Source: HO2-45-11b sp964450915 (GTDB taxonomy: Bacteria; Patescibacteriota; Andersenbacteria; UBA10190). From it: a stretch of DNA of 21,565 bases. The stretch lies in assembly GCA_964450915.1 (NCBI GenBank), contig CAYVFG010000015.1, positions 1-21,565 of the forward strand, in the 5' to 3' direction. Positions 1-6,299 of this stretch are shown here, in pieces. The notes beneath the pieces are model-generated. The model saw only the letters and a list, made by a program, of their open reading frames with translations, had not been told where the DNA came from and ran no database searches. Numbering within the stretch: position 1 is the stretch's first letter; every line of letters starts with the position of its first letter. Both the position numbers and the translations under genes were made by a program.

Positions 1-2
1 CG

Positions 3-311
3 GCTGCGCTGGATTACACTATTGGAGATAATTACATACTGATCGCATCCTCAAGAGAGGGGATGCAGGCGCTCGGCGCAATGGCACTAGGTACCGGAAG
101 CGCAATGGTATCTAATACTCCGTGGAATACGTTGTTTCAGCAAGCGAAGGCTTTTGTTCCTTATAATATGATTGCGGGGACTATTACGGATCCGGCAATA
201 CTGAGCCTTATCCCAGCGGGGCAGTTACGCTCACAGGCGTCGATTATAATTTCAACGAAAGGTGATAATACTGGCATTCACACTCATGCAACGGTAGAAT
301 TTACGAAATGA
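3..311 (+). CDS. Hypothetical protein, C-terminal part (5' end outside the window)
   Basis: The reading frame is open from the left edge and ends at TGA 309-311, so only the last 102 residues are visible. No start is needed inside the window: the frame stays open upstream of the internal ATG at 63. The visible part has a beta-strand-like segment (DNYILIASS), an Ala/Gly/Met-rich stretch and a final strand-rich tail. The stop overlaps the next gene's start as ATGA, so the two are very likely translated together. The segment around DNYILIASSREGMQAL loosely resembles the end of the downstream protein (DDQLFVCKDSSAIFDVATS). This suggests, as inference only, that the two are distant paralogues of a DUF3352-like envelope family. 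Function unknown. Confidence 0.6.
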   Translation, partial: AALDYTIGDNYILIASSREGMQALGAMALGTGSAMVSNTPWNTLFQQAKAFVPYNMIAGTITDPAILSLIPAGQLRSQASIIISTKGDNTGIHTHATVEFTK

Positions 312-1549
312 TTTCAAGATATTCTTATTTGCTTTATATAGCAACGTTTAGTTTTTTATTAGTGGCCATTTCAGCGAGCACTATGTCTCTTTGGTTTTTG
401 CGGGGACTGCTGGGCAGTTCCCAGGGAGTTGTAGAGATTGGCTATAGGCAGGATAAACATGTTGAAAAGATGATCAGTAGTACCGTGCTTCCTATCGCAG
501 ATTCTTACCTGAGGTTTTCGCCCAATGCATTTAGTCGGCTTGTGTATCTTCAAGATAGGGAAGTTGAATACATTGTCGGCATACCATCAATAAAAGCGCA
601 GTTTGGGGAGAAAAAAGCATTGAATAGCGCGGGCTGGAACACATCTCGAATTGGCTGGATTCTCATAGGGGAAAGGCATATAAGCGGCTCTGTTGAGAGA
701 AGTCAAAATCAAAGAAATATAAGTTTCTTGCACGGATTGCAGGCGGAAGTATCGGCGGTATTTCACCGGGGCTTACCAGCTAACCCGGTATTTTTTTCTA
801 GAGGAATTCCCGGATTTGCCTCTATCGAGAATGGATTTGCTGTGTATGGATATGAGAAAAAACACGAGCTGCGTATTTCGCTAGCATATGATTCGCAGCA
901 ATTTTTAAAAATAATCGATCGCAATACCCCTCAGGTTCTCAGTGAGAAAGATGCCTTATACGTTTCTATACAAAGCGGAATATTAAGACTTCTACCCAAG
1001 GAATTTATATCCGCAATCACGGCTACGGTGGACGAGCGATTTCATTTTGCAAAGACGAACCCTTCTTTACTGGCTGGAATTTCTCAAGACAGCGTGGTCG
1101 GATTTTTTGCGCAGGGCACCGACATTGCTATGGGAGTAAAGGGGGATGCGAGCAGCTTTCGGGATAGTCTGGTGAAATACATTCAATCTGAGCAAGGAGC
1201 AAGGCATCCATTGCGAAAAGGATTTTTATTGCCAGATGGCACTGTCGGTCATGAATATGTTCCGGCAAATCCCAGTATAAATTTTGAAAAGATTGATAAT
1301 ACGGATTGCGAAAAAATTGTTGGATATGACGATCAGTTATTTGTGTGCAAAGATTCATCGGCAATTTTCGATGTTGCAACAAGTTTAGATGCTGCACAAA
1401 AGGCAGTTAAGAATTTTAAAGAAGGCGCTGGGAATATTTGGGGGAGTAGTGATGCGGCAGGATTGAAAAATGTTCTTCAGGAAAATGTATTTCAAAAGAT
1501 TTGGTTCGCTGGTGATGATAAAGGGCTGATGATATCGGGTACATATTGA
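308..1549 (+). CDS. Hypothetical membrane-anchored protein (413 aa)
   Basis: A 413-residue protein with one clear N-terminal membrane segment (about residues 5-33, rich in Leu, Phe, Ala and Ser), followed by a large and probably extracytoplasmic region without cysteine-rich or catalytic motifs that I recognise. The last 100 residues contain LPDGT and a strand-helix unit (QLFVCKDSSAIFDVATS) that recalls DUF3352-like proteins; this is a weak structural impression, not an assignment. The start is the ATG that overlaps the upstream stop by 4 nt. After the stop there is a short tgtaca inverted repeat (1550-1555/1563-1568) and an A7-gcc-T7 hairpin (1568-1584), which may be a weak terminator. Function unknown. 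Confidence 0.7.
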   Translation: MISRYSYLLYIATFSFLLVAISASTMSLWFLRGLLGSSQGVVEIGYRQDKHVEKMISSTVLPIADSYLRFSPNAFSRLVYLQDREVEYIVGIPSIKAQFGEKKALNSAGWNTSRIGWILIGERHISGSVERSQNQRNISFLHGLQAEVSAVFHRGLPANPVFFSRGIPGFASIENGFAVYGYEKKHELRISLAYDSQQFLKIIDRNTPQVLSEKDALYVSIQSGILRLLPKEFISAITATVDERFHFAKTNPSLLAGISQDSVVGFFAQGTDIAMGVKGDASSFRDSLVKYIQSEQGARHPLRKGFLLPDGTVGHEYVPANPSINFEKIDNTDCEKIVGYDDQLFVCKDSSAIFDVATSLDAAQKAVKNFKEGAGNIWGSSDAAGLKNVLQENVFQKIWFAGDDKGLMISGTY

Positions 1550-1567
1550 TGTACAACAAATGTGTAC

Positions 1568-1584
1568 AAAAAAAGCCTTTTTTT
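1568..1584 (+). terminator. Possible weak A/T hairpin terminator after the hypothetical gene
   Basis: Seven A, gcc, then seven T form a hairpin that could release transcripts of the upstream gene just before the strong promoter at 1587. The stem contains only A-T pairs, so efficiency is doubtful. Confidence 0.25.
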
Positions 1585-1586
1585 CT

Positions 1587-1615
1587 TTGACCTGGGGGTA
1601 AAAAACTGCTATAAT
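1587..1615 (+). promoter_or_regulatory. Near-consensus sigma-70 type promoter
   Basis: TTGACC (1587-1592), a 17-nt spacer, then a perfect TATAAT (1610-1615). This is the best match to the housekeeping promoter consensus that I found in the window. The expected start of transcription is near 1622. No protein gene begins until 2188, so the promoter drives either a non-coding RNA or an unusually long leader. Confidence 0.75.
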
Positions 1616-1621
1616 TACAAC

Positions 1622-2182
1622 ATCGCTCAGTAAGGGTACTGAGAAATAACACAAACAAACAAAACAAAAGATGGTCCTGATGAGAGAAGCCCGCGAACTG
1701 CACTCAGGATCACAGCAAGGAGGAGGGAGTACATTCACAATCGAATACAGGCATAACAGGAAGGCTGGTAGGGGGGCGTGACGAGGGGAGGATAACTCTG
1801 GTCGTGCTTCCTTACCGAAGCATGCCCGCACTATGAGGACGAGCCAATCTGCATTGGCCACATATATAAAAACAAAAAAAAGAAACAAGTTTGTACCTTT
1901 GAACTTTATATCGCGGAGAAGGTTGCGCTATATGCGTGTTGATTTATTCAATCGCATGTAACTGGAACCGCAATTATAGTGAGGGAGTATTCTATGGAGC
2001 AGAACATAGGATGATGCACATAGTTCTTGCTTAACAAAATGCTATTGAGGGCAGGTGCTTGCTGATATCGATGAGGATGTCATTAATCACCTGCCTGAAA
2101 TTGCTGTAAGCACGAGCTCGAAGGCCGATCGCAGGTCAATATTCTTTATTCGGCCACAGCAATCGGCCTTCACAATTTTTTT
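1622..2182 (+). ncRNA. Candidate large structured non-coding RNA (about 560 nt)
   Basis: This gene-free stretch lies between a near-consensus promoter and a terminator-like stem with a T7 tract. I see many local helices: ctcagta/tactgag (1626-1632/1637-1643), a 9-bp stem 1672-1680/1704-1712 with one G-U, tgcttc/gaagca (1805-1810/1817-1822), gccaat/attggc (1843-1848/1853-1858), atgcg..ttga/tcaa..cgcat (1932-1957), gcagaac/gttcttgc (1999-2030, one bulge), and a two-part hairpin ggcaggtg/cacctgcc enclosing tgatatc/gatgtca (2050-2095). A-rich, presumably unpaired linkers lie at about 1644-1670 and 1861-1887. It lacks a tRNA-like T arm (so not tmRNA), the RNase P P4 sequence, and the SRP RNA tetraloop motif. 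It may be a free RNA or a long regulatory leader of the DksA-like gene. A 36-codon ATG frame (1671-1781) is inside but lacks support. Confidence 0.5.
2120..2182 (+). terminator. Terminator-like stem with alternative antiterminator-like pairing
   Basis: Segments 2120-2129 (gaaggccgat) and 2162-2171 (atcggccttc) form a perfect 10-bp stem followed by cacaa and seven T (2176-2182). Two other perfect stems use the same bases: attgctgt/acagcaat (2100-2107/2156-2163) and ggccga/tcggcc (2123-2128/2150-2155). They are compatible with each other but not with the terminator stem. The loop of the terminator form is long (32 nt), so efficiency is uncertain. The start codon of the DksA-like gene is 5 nt beyond the T tract. 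Confidence 0.5.
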
Positions 2183-2187
2183 ACACT

Positions 2188-2523
2188 ATGCACACACAAG
2201 ATTTTATAAAAGAGATGAAGGCTAAATTGGAGGAGGAGCGAGCGCAAATCCTTGATGAGTTTAAAGATGACTCGCACATGACAGATGGGGAGGTTCAGGC
2301 AAATTTTCCAGATTATGGGCGTAGCGAGGAAGATAACGTGACAGAAATGGAGGAATACCAATCCCTTGCCGCCATTACTGCTACGTCAAAGCAGCGCCTT
2401 ATTGAGATCGAAGAGGCTCTTGGGCGTATTGAAGCGGGCAAGTATGGGCTAACCGATGAAGGACAGGAGATTCCAGAGGCTCGCCTTAGGGCAAATCCTG
2501 CCGCCACAACGCTTGTTGTATAA
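2188..2523 (+). CDS. TraR/DksA-like protein without zinc-finger cysteines
   Basis: 111 residues. The N-terminal two thirds is a charged helical region (about 1-85) like the DksA/TraR coiled coil, ending in ALGRIEAGKYGL, which matches the family sequence just before the zinc finger. The C-terminal motif keeps the family framework (EIPEARLRANPAAT), but every expected Cys ligand is replaced (GLTDEGQ and TTLVV instead of the usual CxxCG and CxxC). DksA/TraR proteins bind RNA polymerase in the secondary channel; the loss of zinc ligands suggests a metal-free fold or an altered function. No Shine-Dalgarno is visible before ATG 2188, and a terminator-like stem lies immediately upstream. The stop region overlaps the lspA start. 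Confidence 0.75.
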   Translation: MHTQDFIKEMKAKLEEERAQILDEFKDDSHMTDGEVQANFPDYGRSEEDNVTEMEEYQSLAAITATSKQRLIEIEEALGRIEAGKYGLTDEGQEIPEARLRANPAATTLVV

Positions 2524-2929
2524 AAAAGCCATAGTATATTTTATACTTTTCTTAACGAGTATTCGCTTTACTGGAGCCCTTACTCGTTTTTTTGCGCATA
2601 CAGCCAATAGGAATCCGGGAATTGCTTTTGCGGTGCCAGTTCATGCACTTTTTTTATACTCACTTTTATTTTTCTCAGTAGCAAGTCTTGTTATTGCCCT
2701 GCGGCGTCTTAACTCTCGATATTTTATTGCTCCTATCATGCTGATACTTGCAGCGGGGAGCAGTAATATTATGGATCGTGTTATGTATGGAGCTGTTATT
2801 GATCCGATTAGTGTTGCAAGCTGGCAAGGCAATGTTGCTGATATTGCGCTTCTGTGTGGCGTTCTTTGGATTGCGTGGGGTATGATAAGGGGCAGAGAGG
2901 TTATATCATCGCATGCCAGCACACATTAA
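2516..2929 (+). CDS. lspA: Signal peptidase II (lipoprotein signal peptidase), short form
   Basis: Inner-membrane aspartyl protease that cleaves prolipoprotein signal peptides. Four hydrophobic segments are visible. The family motifs are present: NRNPGIAF (corresponding to the N-G-AF block), SNIMDR (G-N-DR block, catalytic Asp) and NVADIAL (F-N-AD block, second catalytic Asp). The N-terminal D-Q-K block seen in most LspA proteins is missing; this segment reads IRFTGALTRFF. Length is about 137 residues, against roughly 160 in typical members. The start is unclear: TTG 2516 (or TTG 2513) overlaps the previous stop by a few bases and is preferred to ATG 2456, which lies 68 nt inside the upstream gene. 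The 3' end overlaps comM by 17 nt. Confidence 0.75.
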   Translation: MYKKAIVYFILFLTSIRFTGALTRFFAHTANRNPGIAFAVPVHALFLYSLLFFSVASLVIALRRLNSRYFIAPIMLILAAGSSNIMDRVMYGAVIDPISVASWQGNVADIALLCGVLWIAWGMIRGREVISSHASTH

Positions 2930-4460
2930 ATCCGCAGCTGTATTTGGAATAGACGCATTATGCGTCGATGTTGAGGTTGATGTATTGCAGGGGCTGCCAA
3001 GCTTTACGCTTGTCGGATTAACGGATAAGGCCATTCAAGAATCTCGAGAACGCATGATTGCGGCTCTTACAAATTCCGGATACACGCCCCCGAGAAGAAA
3101 GACTATCGTCTCTCTTGCTCCTGCAAGCCTAAAAAAAGAAGGTTCGCTCTATGATGTTCCTATTACGATAGGGTTTTTGTGTGCGAGCGGCCAAATTCGG
3201 GTAGAAAAAGATATACTAGAATCTTCGTGGTTAATCGGCGAGCTTGGGTTAGATGGGAGCATTCGATTTGTGCACGGGGCATTGCCTATAGCCCTCGCCG
3301 CAATACGGAGCGGGGTAAAGCGATTGTATATTCCGAAAGATAATGAGAAAGAAATCGCGGAGATTGCCGATCAAGTAGAAATTTATTCTGTAGAATCATT
3401 GAGCAAGCTCGTATATAGCCTTACTGACAATGCGACACAGCCATACAAGGCAGAAGGTTGGGATAGCGCTTTTGCGGAAAAAGATGAAGTAAGGCCAGAG
3501 ATAGATATGAACGAAATTCGCGGGCAAGAACATGCAAAGCGCGCGCTTGTTATCTGTGCAGCTGGGGGTCATAATGGTCTCTTGATCGGACCGCCAGGTA
3601 CTGGCAAGACATTGCTTGCGCGAGCTATGGTTGGAATATTGCCTCAATTAAGCAGAGAGGAGTCGTTTACAGTTACATCGATTTATTCGATAGCAGGGCT
3701 ATTGCAAGGCGGCGACGGGCTAATGAAGCGAAGACCGTTTCGCAGCCCTCATCACGGTGCTTCAAGCGCCGCATTAGTAGGAGGGGGTACAATGCCGAAG
3801 CCGGGGGAAGTAACCCTCGCACATCACGGCGTGTTGTTTTTAGATGAACTCCCCGAATTTCCAAGAACCGTTTTAGAACAATTGCGCGCGCCTATCGAAG
3901 ATGGGATGGTGACCATTTCGCGCGCTGCACATACGGTTAGATTTCCTGCACGAGCAATGCTCGTTGCCGCGATGAATCCGTGTCCGTGCGGATTTGTGGG
4001 GAGTCAGAGAAAATCGTGTACGTGTTCAGCTAATGATATTATTCGCTATCAACGAAGAATATCCGGTCCAATGCTGGATCGATTCGATTTGCACGTATTG
4101 GTGAATGATGTCCCTGCAGAAGAATTATTATCACATGAGCGATCGGGAATTTCGTCACGAGAATATGCCCTACATGTAAAAGGGGCGCGCGAAAGGCAAT
4201 GGCAACGACAAGGAAAGGTGAACGCTGAGCTTAGGCCGAGCGAGCTTTTGGAATATTGCATATTGAATCCAGAGAGCAGATCGCTGCTTATCAAAGCGCA
4301 AAATAGATTTAAGCTGTCTTCACGCGGGCTTCACAGATTATTGAAAGTAGCGCTTACGATTGCGGATTTGGAAGGAGCGGATCGCATCGCGGTAAAGCAT
4401 TTGGGGGAAGCGCTGCAATATCGAGAACAGCTTGCAACTGCGCTTCCTGACTTCGTATAG
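2913..4460 (+). CDS. comM: Mg-chelatase-like AAA+ ATPase ComM/YifB
   Basis: 515 residues, the usual size of the family. The N-terminal ChlI-like domain (about 1-165) has the family pattern (GLPSFTLVGL, RKTIVSLAPASLKKEGSLYD). The AAA+ core carries Walker A GPPGTGKT (226-233), Walker B VLFLDE (307-312) and the MNPCPCG segment (354-360), with a second CTC cluster at 369-371. The C-terminal helical domain follows (about 420-515). In naturally competent bacteria ComM is a hexameric helicase that aids branch migration of incoming DNA. CPR bacteria commonly keep this gene along with other competence genes, so a role in DNA uptake is plausible. It starts inside the end of lspA (17-nt overlap), so it belongs to the same transcription unit. 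Confidence 0.95.
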   Translation: MPAHIKSAAVFGIDALCVDVEVDVLQGLPSFTLVGLTDKAIQESRERMIAALTNSGYTPPRRKTIVSLAPASLKKEGSLYDVPITIGFLCASGQIRVEKDILESSWLIGELGLDGSIRFVHGALPIALAAIRSGVKRLYIPKDNEKEIAEIADQVEIYSVESLSKLVYSLTDNATQPYKAEGWDSAFAEKDEVRPEIDMNEIRGQEHAKRALVICAAGGHNGLLIGPPGTGKTLLARAMVGILPQLSREESFTVTSIYSIAGLLQGGDGLMKRRPFRSPHHGASSAALVGGGTMPKPGEVTLAHHGVLFLDELPEFPRTVLEQLRAPIEDGMVTISRAAHTVRFPARAMLVAAMNPCPCGFVGSQRKSCTCSANDIIRYQRRISGPMLDRFDLHVLVNDVPAEELLSHERSGISSREYALHVKGARERQWQRQGKVNAELRPSELLEYCILNPESRSLLIKAQNRFKLSSRGLHRLLKVALTIADLEGADRIAVKHLGEALQYREQLATALPDFV

Positions 4461-4494
4461 GGACATGTGGTAATATAGTGGTAATCAGCTCTTT

Positions 4495-5388
4495 ATGATG
4501 AATAACGCATCTCCACACACTATTATCCACTCCTTTTTATATGGAGCGGCATCTGTGCTTTTCGCGGCAAATCTATATTTTCTCGTCCGCTCATTATTTG
4601 CAGGAGAATTTTTCCCCGTTCTTCCTTTGGCAGTGGGGATATGCATTGCTGGAGGGTTGGTTATTATTTTATTTGCGGAAGGAAAAGCTCGAGAGGAAGA
4701 TAAGAAAGAACATCGTAGATTGTCTCGAGTAGCAACACAGTTGGAGCAGCCGATTATGTCATTAGAAGAGGATATTGCCTATCTGGTTCGCGAATCTGAA
4801 GCAATGCCGGCAGAGCTTCGTTTGAAATTAAAACGCATGGATACCAGGACCAAGGTTCTTTTGGAGAACGTGAGAGACGTATTTTTAGCTATTCGGGCAG
4901 GGCAAGGTCCTATTGCGCAAGAAAAGCGCGTGTATGACACATGCACTATTGTTAATGATGTTGTAGAAAAGTTGCGGCCATTGGCTATTGCGCGCAACGT
5001 TGAGATATTGCAAAAAATGCATTGCGAAGATGCGCCGGTAAAAGTAGATAAGAGCTTGCTGGTGATTGCACTGACGCATCTTATAGAAAACGGAATTTTG
5101 TATACGATTACTCCTGGATTAGTAAACGTGGCCGTATTGAAGGGCAAGGCCCATGTTCGCATTGTTATTCAGGATAGGGGGATTGGTTTGAAGCCAGACG
5201 ACGTTATGAGCGTATTTACCCCATTTGCTCGTGGTAGCTATGCCAATCAATATGATGGAGACGGGATAGGGGTTGGAGTTGCTTTATCTCGAATGATCGC
5301 TCGCGAATTTGGCGGGAACCTTACATTTAAGCAACGCAAAGATTCTTCCGGGCTCGAGTTTGAATTAAAATTGCCGTTGGCAAGATAG
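4495..5388 (+). CDS. Membrane histidine-kinase-like protein lacking the phosphoacceptor His
   Basis: 297 residues. Two membrane helices (about 10-33 and 38-60) form a hairpin with almost no sensor loop. A cytoplasmic HisKA-like helical region follows (about 70-140). The position of the conserved SHELRTPL box reads ATQLEQPI (80-87), so the phosphorylated His is Thr81. The HATPase domain is well preserved: N box HLIENG (195-200), G1 box DRGIGL (227-232), F box FTPFARG (241-247) and G2 box GDGIGVGVA (255-263). It therefore probably binds ATP but cannot autophosphorylate in the normal way. No response regulator is adjacent. Two consecutive ATG codons (4495, 4498) are possible starts. The gene begins 34 nt after comM; a TAATAT box at about 4471 may act as its promoter. 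Confidence 0.8.
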   Translation: MMNNASPHTIIHSFLYGAASVLFAANLYFLVRSLFAGEFFPVLPLAVGICIAGGLVIILFAEGKAREEDKKEHRRLSRVATQLEQPIMSLEEDIAYLVRESEAMPAELRLKLKRMDTRTKVLLENVRDVFLAIRAGQGPIAQEKRVYDTCTIVNDVVEKLRPLAIARNVEILQKMHCEDAPVKVDKSLLVIALTHLIENGILYTITPGLVNVAVLKGKAHVRIVIQDRGIGLKPDDVMSVFTPFARGSYANQYDGDGIGVGVALSRMIAREFGGNLTFKQRKDSSGLEFELKLPLAR

Positions 5389-5398
5389 CTTCTTATTT

Positions 5399-5474
5399 TG
5401 GTGCACTCGGAGGGACTCGAACCCCCGGCCCTCTGGTCCGAAGCCAGATGCTCTATCCGCTGAGCTACGAGTGC
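5399..5474 (-). tRNA. tRNA-Arg (anticodon TCG), CCA encoded
   Basis: Read on the minus strand, a full cloverleaf is present: acceptor GCACTCG/CGAGTGC, D arm GCTCAGCGGATAGAGC, anticodon stem TCTGG/CCAGA with loop CTTCGGA (anticodon TCG, codon CGA), T arm GGGGG-TTCGAGT-CCCTC, discriminator A (5402), and an encoded CCA (5401-5399). It lies 3 nt beyond the stop of the SpoU methyltransferase, so it is probably processed from the same transcript. The first 26 nt are identical to those of the tRNA-Arg(TCT) gene at 6219. Confidence 0.96.
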
Positions 5475-5477
5475 GTG

Positions 5478-6077
5478 TTATGATATTCCAGTATTTTTAC
5501 TATATTGTCCAGTTTTTTCGAGAATATTTGAAAGAATAATCCCTGTTGCCGTCGCAACGTTATGCGAGTTTCCTATTCCAAGTATGGGAATTTCGATCAT
5601 TGTGTCTGCTAATGCGAGCAATTCTTTGCTCACCCCAAATCGCTCATGACCTACAATTAAAATGGTAGGGAGTGCGTAATTTGCTTCAAAATAGGGAATG
5701 CTGGTAGTTGTTTGTTCGAGTGCCAATATAGAATATCCAGCTTCTTTTTTTGCTTTGATAAAATTGACGGGATTTTCCTCGTGAATCCATGGCTGATATG
5801 GCAAAGAATAGACAGCAGTTTTGGTAATTCTATCTGTGTGCCGCTTGATAATGCTTTTATGTCGAGTATCATCAGGAGCTTGCGGGTATCCGGTATATCC
5901 AGCTAAAACGAGCAATTCTACTCGCGCAAGTTCGCAGAGTCGAAATAGCAGTCCTACGTTATCCAGGCTTCGAATATTATCTGCAACAACAATAATGGGT
6001 GTTCTTGGCATAGTAGCAAGCGCTTCCGGTGTTGGCCGCTCTGCAATGAGTTCTTTTGTTGTCTTTTTGTCTGTCAA
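5478..6077 (-). CDS. SpoU/TrmH-family RNA 2'-O-methyltransferase
   Basis: 199 residues, SPOUT fold. Motif 1 is NIRSLDNVG (34-42), motif 2 VGHERFG (142-148) and motif 3 PILGIGNSHNVATATG (164-179), where most relatives have SLNVSVA. These enzymes use SAM to methylate the ribose of tRNA or rRNA; the exact target cannot be read from the sequence. The preferred start is TTG 6077, directly after the tRNA-His gene (2 nt between); ATG 6011 would remove 22 residues but leave motif 1 intact. The gene sits between tRNA-His and tRNA-Arg(TCG) on the same strand with 2-3 nt gaps, so all three are probably cut from a single transcript, with the mRNA freed by tRNA processing. The placement suggests a tRNA substrate, as inference only. 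Confidence 0.88.
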   Translation of the reverse strand: MTDKKTTKELIAERPTPEALATMPRTPIIVVADNIRSLDNVGLLFRLCELARVELLVLAGYTGYPQAPDDTRHKSIIKRHTDRITKTAVYSLPYQPWIHEENPVNFIKAKKEAGYSILALEQTTTSIPYFEANYALPTILIVGHERFGVSKELLALADTMIEIPILGIGNSHNVATATGIILSNILEKTGQYSKNTGIS

Positions 6078-6079
6078 AG

Positions 6080-6151
6080 GGCGGCTAGAGGGGATCGAAC
6101 CCTCGTCGCCGGGACCACAACCCGGAGCTTTGCCATTAAGCTATAGCCGCC
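6080..6151 (-). tRNA. tRNA-His (anticodon GTG), CCA not encoded
   Basis: On the minus strand: extra G-1 (6151) opposite C73 (6080), as expected for tRNA-His, acceptor GCGGCTA/TAGCCGC, anticodon stem CCGGG/CCCGG with loop TTGTGGT (anticodon GTG), and T arm GAGGG-TTCGATC-CCCTC. After C73 the sequence reads CTTTG, so CCA must be added after transcription. It is the first gene of a tRNA-His / methyltransferase / tRNA-Arg unit. Confidence 0.95.
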
Positions 6152-6185
6152 ATATTCACCTTCAGCGAAGTCGAAGGGTGCTCGC

Positions 6186-6213
6186 AATATAGCACAATTT
6201 GTGCTAAAAACAA
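6186..6213 (-). promoter_or_regulatory. Probable promoter of the tRNA-His unit, with palindrome in the spacer
   Basis: On the minus strand TTGTTT (6213-6208), 16 nt, TATATT (6191-6186). The spacer coincides with a 17-nt perfect palindrome, tagcacaa-t-ttgtgcta (6190-6206). The tRNA starts 35 nt downstream of the -10 box, and an imperfect hairpin (6158-6180) lies between. Confidence 0.45.
6190..6206. repeat. 17-nt palindrome between divergent tRNA genes
   Basis: TAGCACAA, central T, TTGTGCTA: 8-bp arms with perfect symmetry. It lies between the divergent tRNA-His and tRNA-Arg(TCT) genes and overlaps the likely tRNA-His promoter. It could be an operator for a dimeric protein. A terminator role is less likely because no T tract follows on either strand. 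Confidence 0.5.
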
Positions 6214-6218
6214 GAAAC

Positions 6219-6291
6219 GCACTCGTAGCTCAGCGGATAGAGCAAAGGGTTTCTAACCCTTGGGTCGTAGGTTCGATTCCTACCGAGTGCA
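6219..6291 (+). tRNA. tRNA-Arg (anticodon TCT), CCA incomplete
   Basis: Acceptor GCACTCG/CGAGTGC, D arm GCTCAGCGGATAGAGC, anticodon stem AAGGG/CCCTT with loop TTTCTAA (anticodon TCT, codon AGA), T arm GTAGG-TTCGATT-CCTAC, discriminator A (6291). It is followed by CCT rather than CCA, so the 3' end needs completion by nucleotidyltransferase. It is nearly a copy of tRNA-Arg(TCG) in the acceptor and D arms but lies in opposite orientation. Confidence 0.96.
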
Positions 6292-6299
6292 CCTTGCAT

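Noticed and set aside
1676..1712. Hammerhead ribozyme core (CTGATGAG at 1677-1684)
   Set aside because: The required GAAA strand after stem II is missing (the sequence reads cgcgaac) and the three-stem arrangement cannot be built; the bases are better explained by the 9-bp hairpin.
1671..1840. Small protein gene: 36-codon ATG frame, or a longer frame if one G of the G6 run near 1771 were skipped
   Set aside because: No ribosome site precedes the ATG, the product resembles nothing known, and the frame runs through predicted helices. A frameshifted reading is possible but unsupported.
1385..1888. Minus-strand 167-codon frame across the promoter and RNA region
   Set aside because: Composition is that of a chance frame (many Cys, Ser and Phe from A-rich complement), it overlaps a real gene and a strong opposite promoter, and has no recognisable domain.
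1622..2182. tmRNA, RNase P RNA, SRP RNA or 6S RNA in the long intergenic region
   Set aside because: There is no tRNA-like T arm or tag frame ending in Ala-Ala, no GAGGAAAGTCCGGGC P4 element, no SRP loop motif, and the length is wrong for 6S. The acagcaatcggcctt segment only superficially recalls the RNase P 3' P4 strand.
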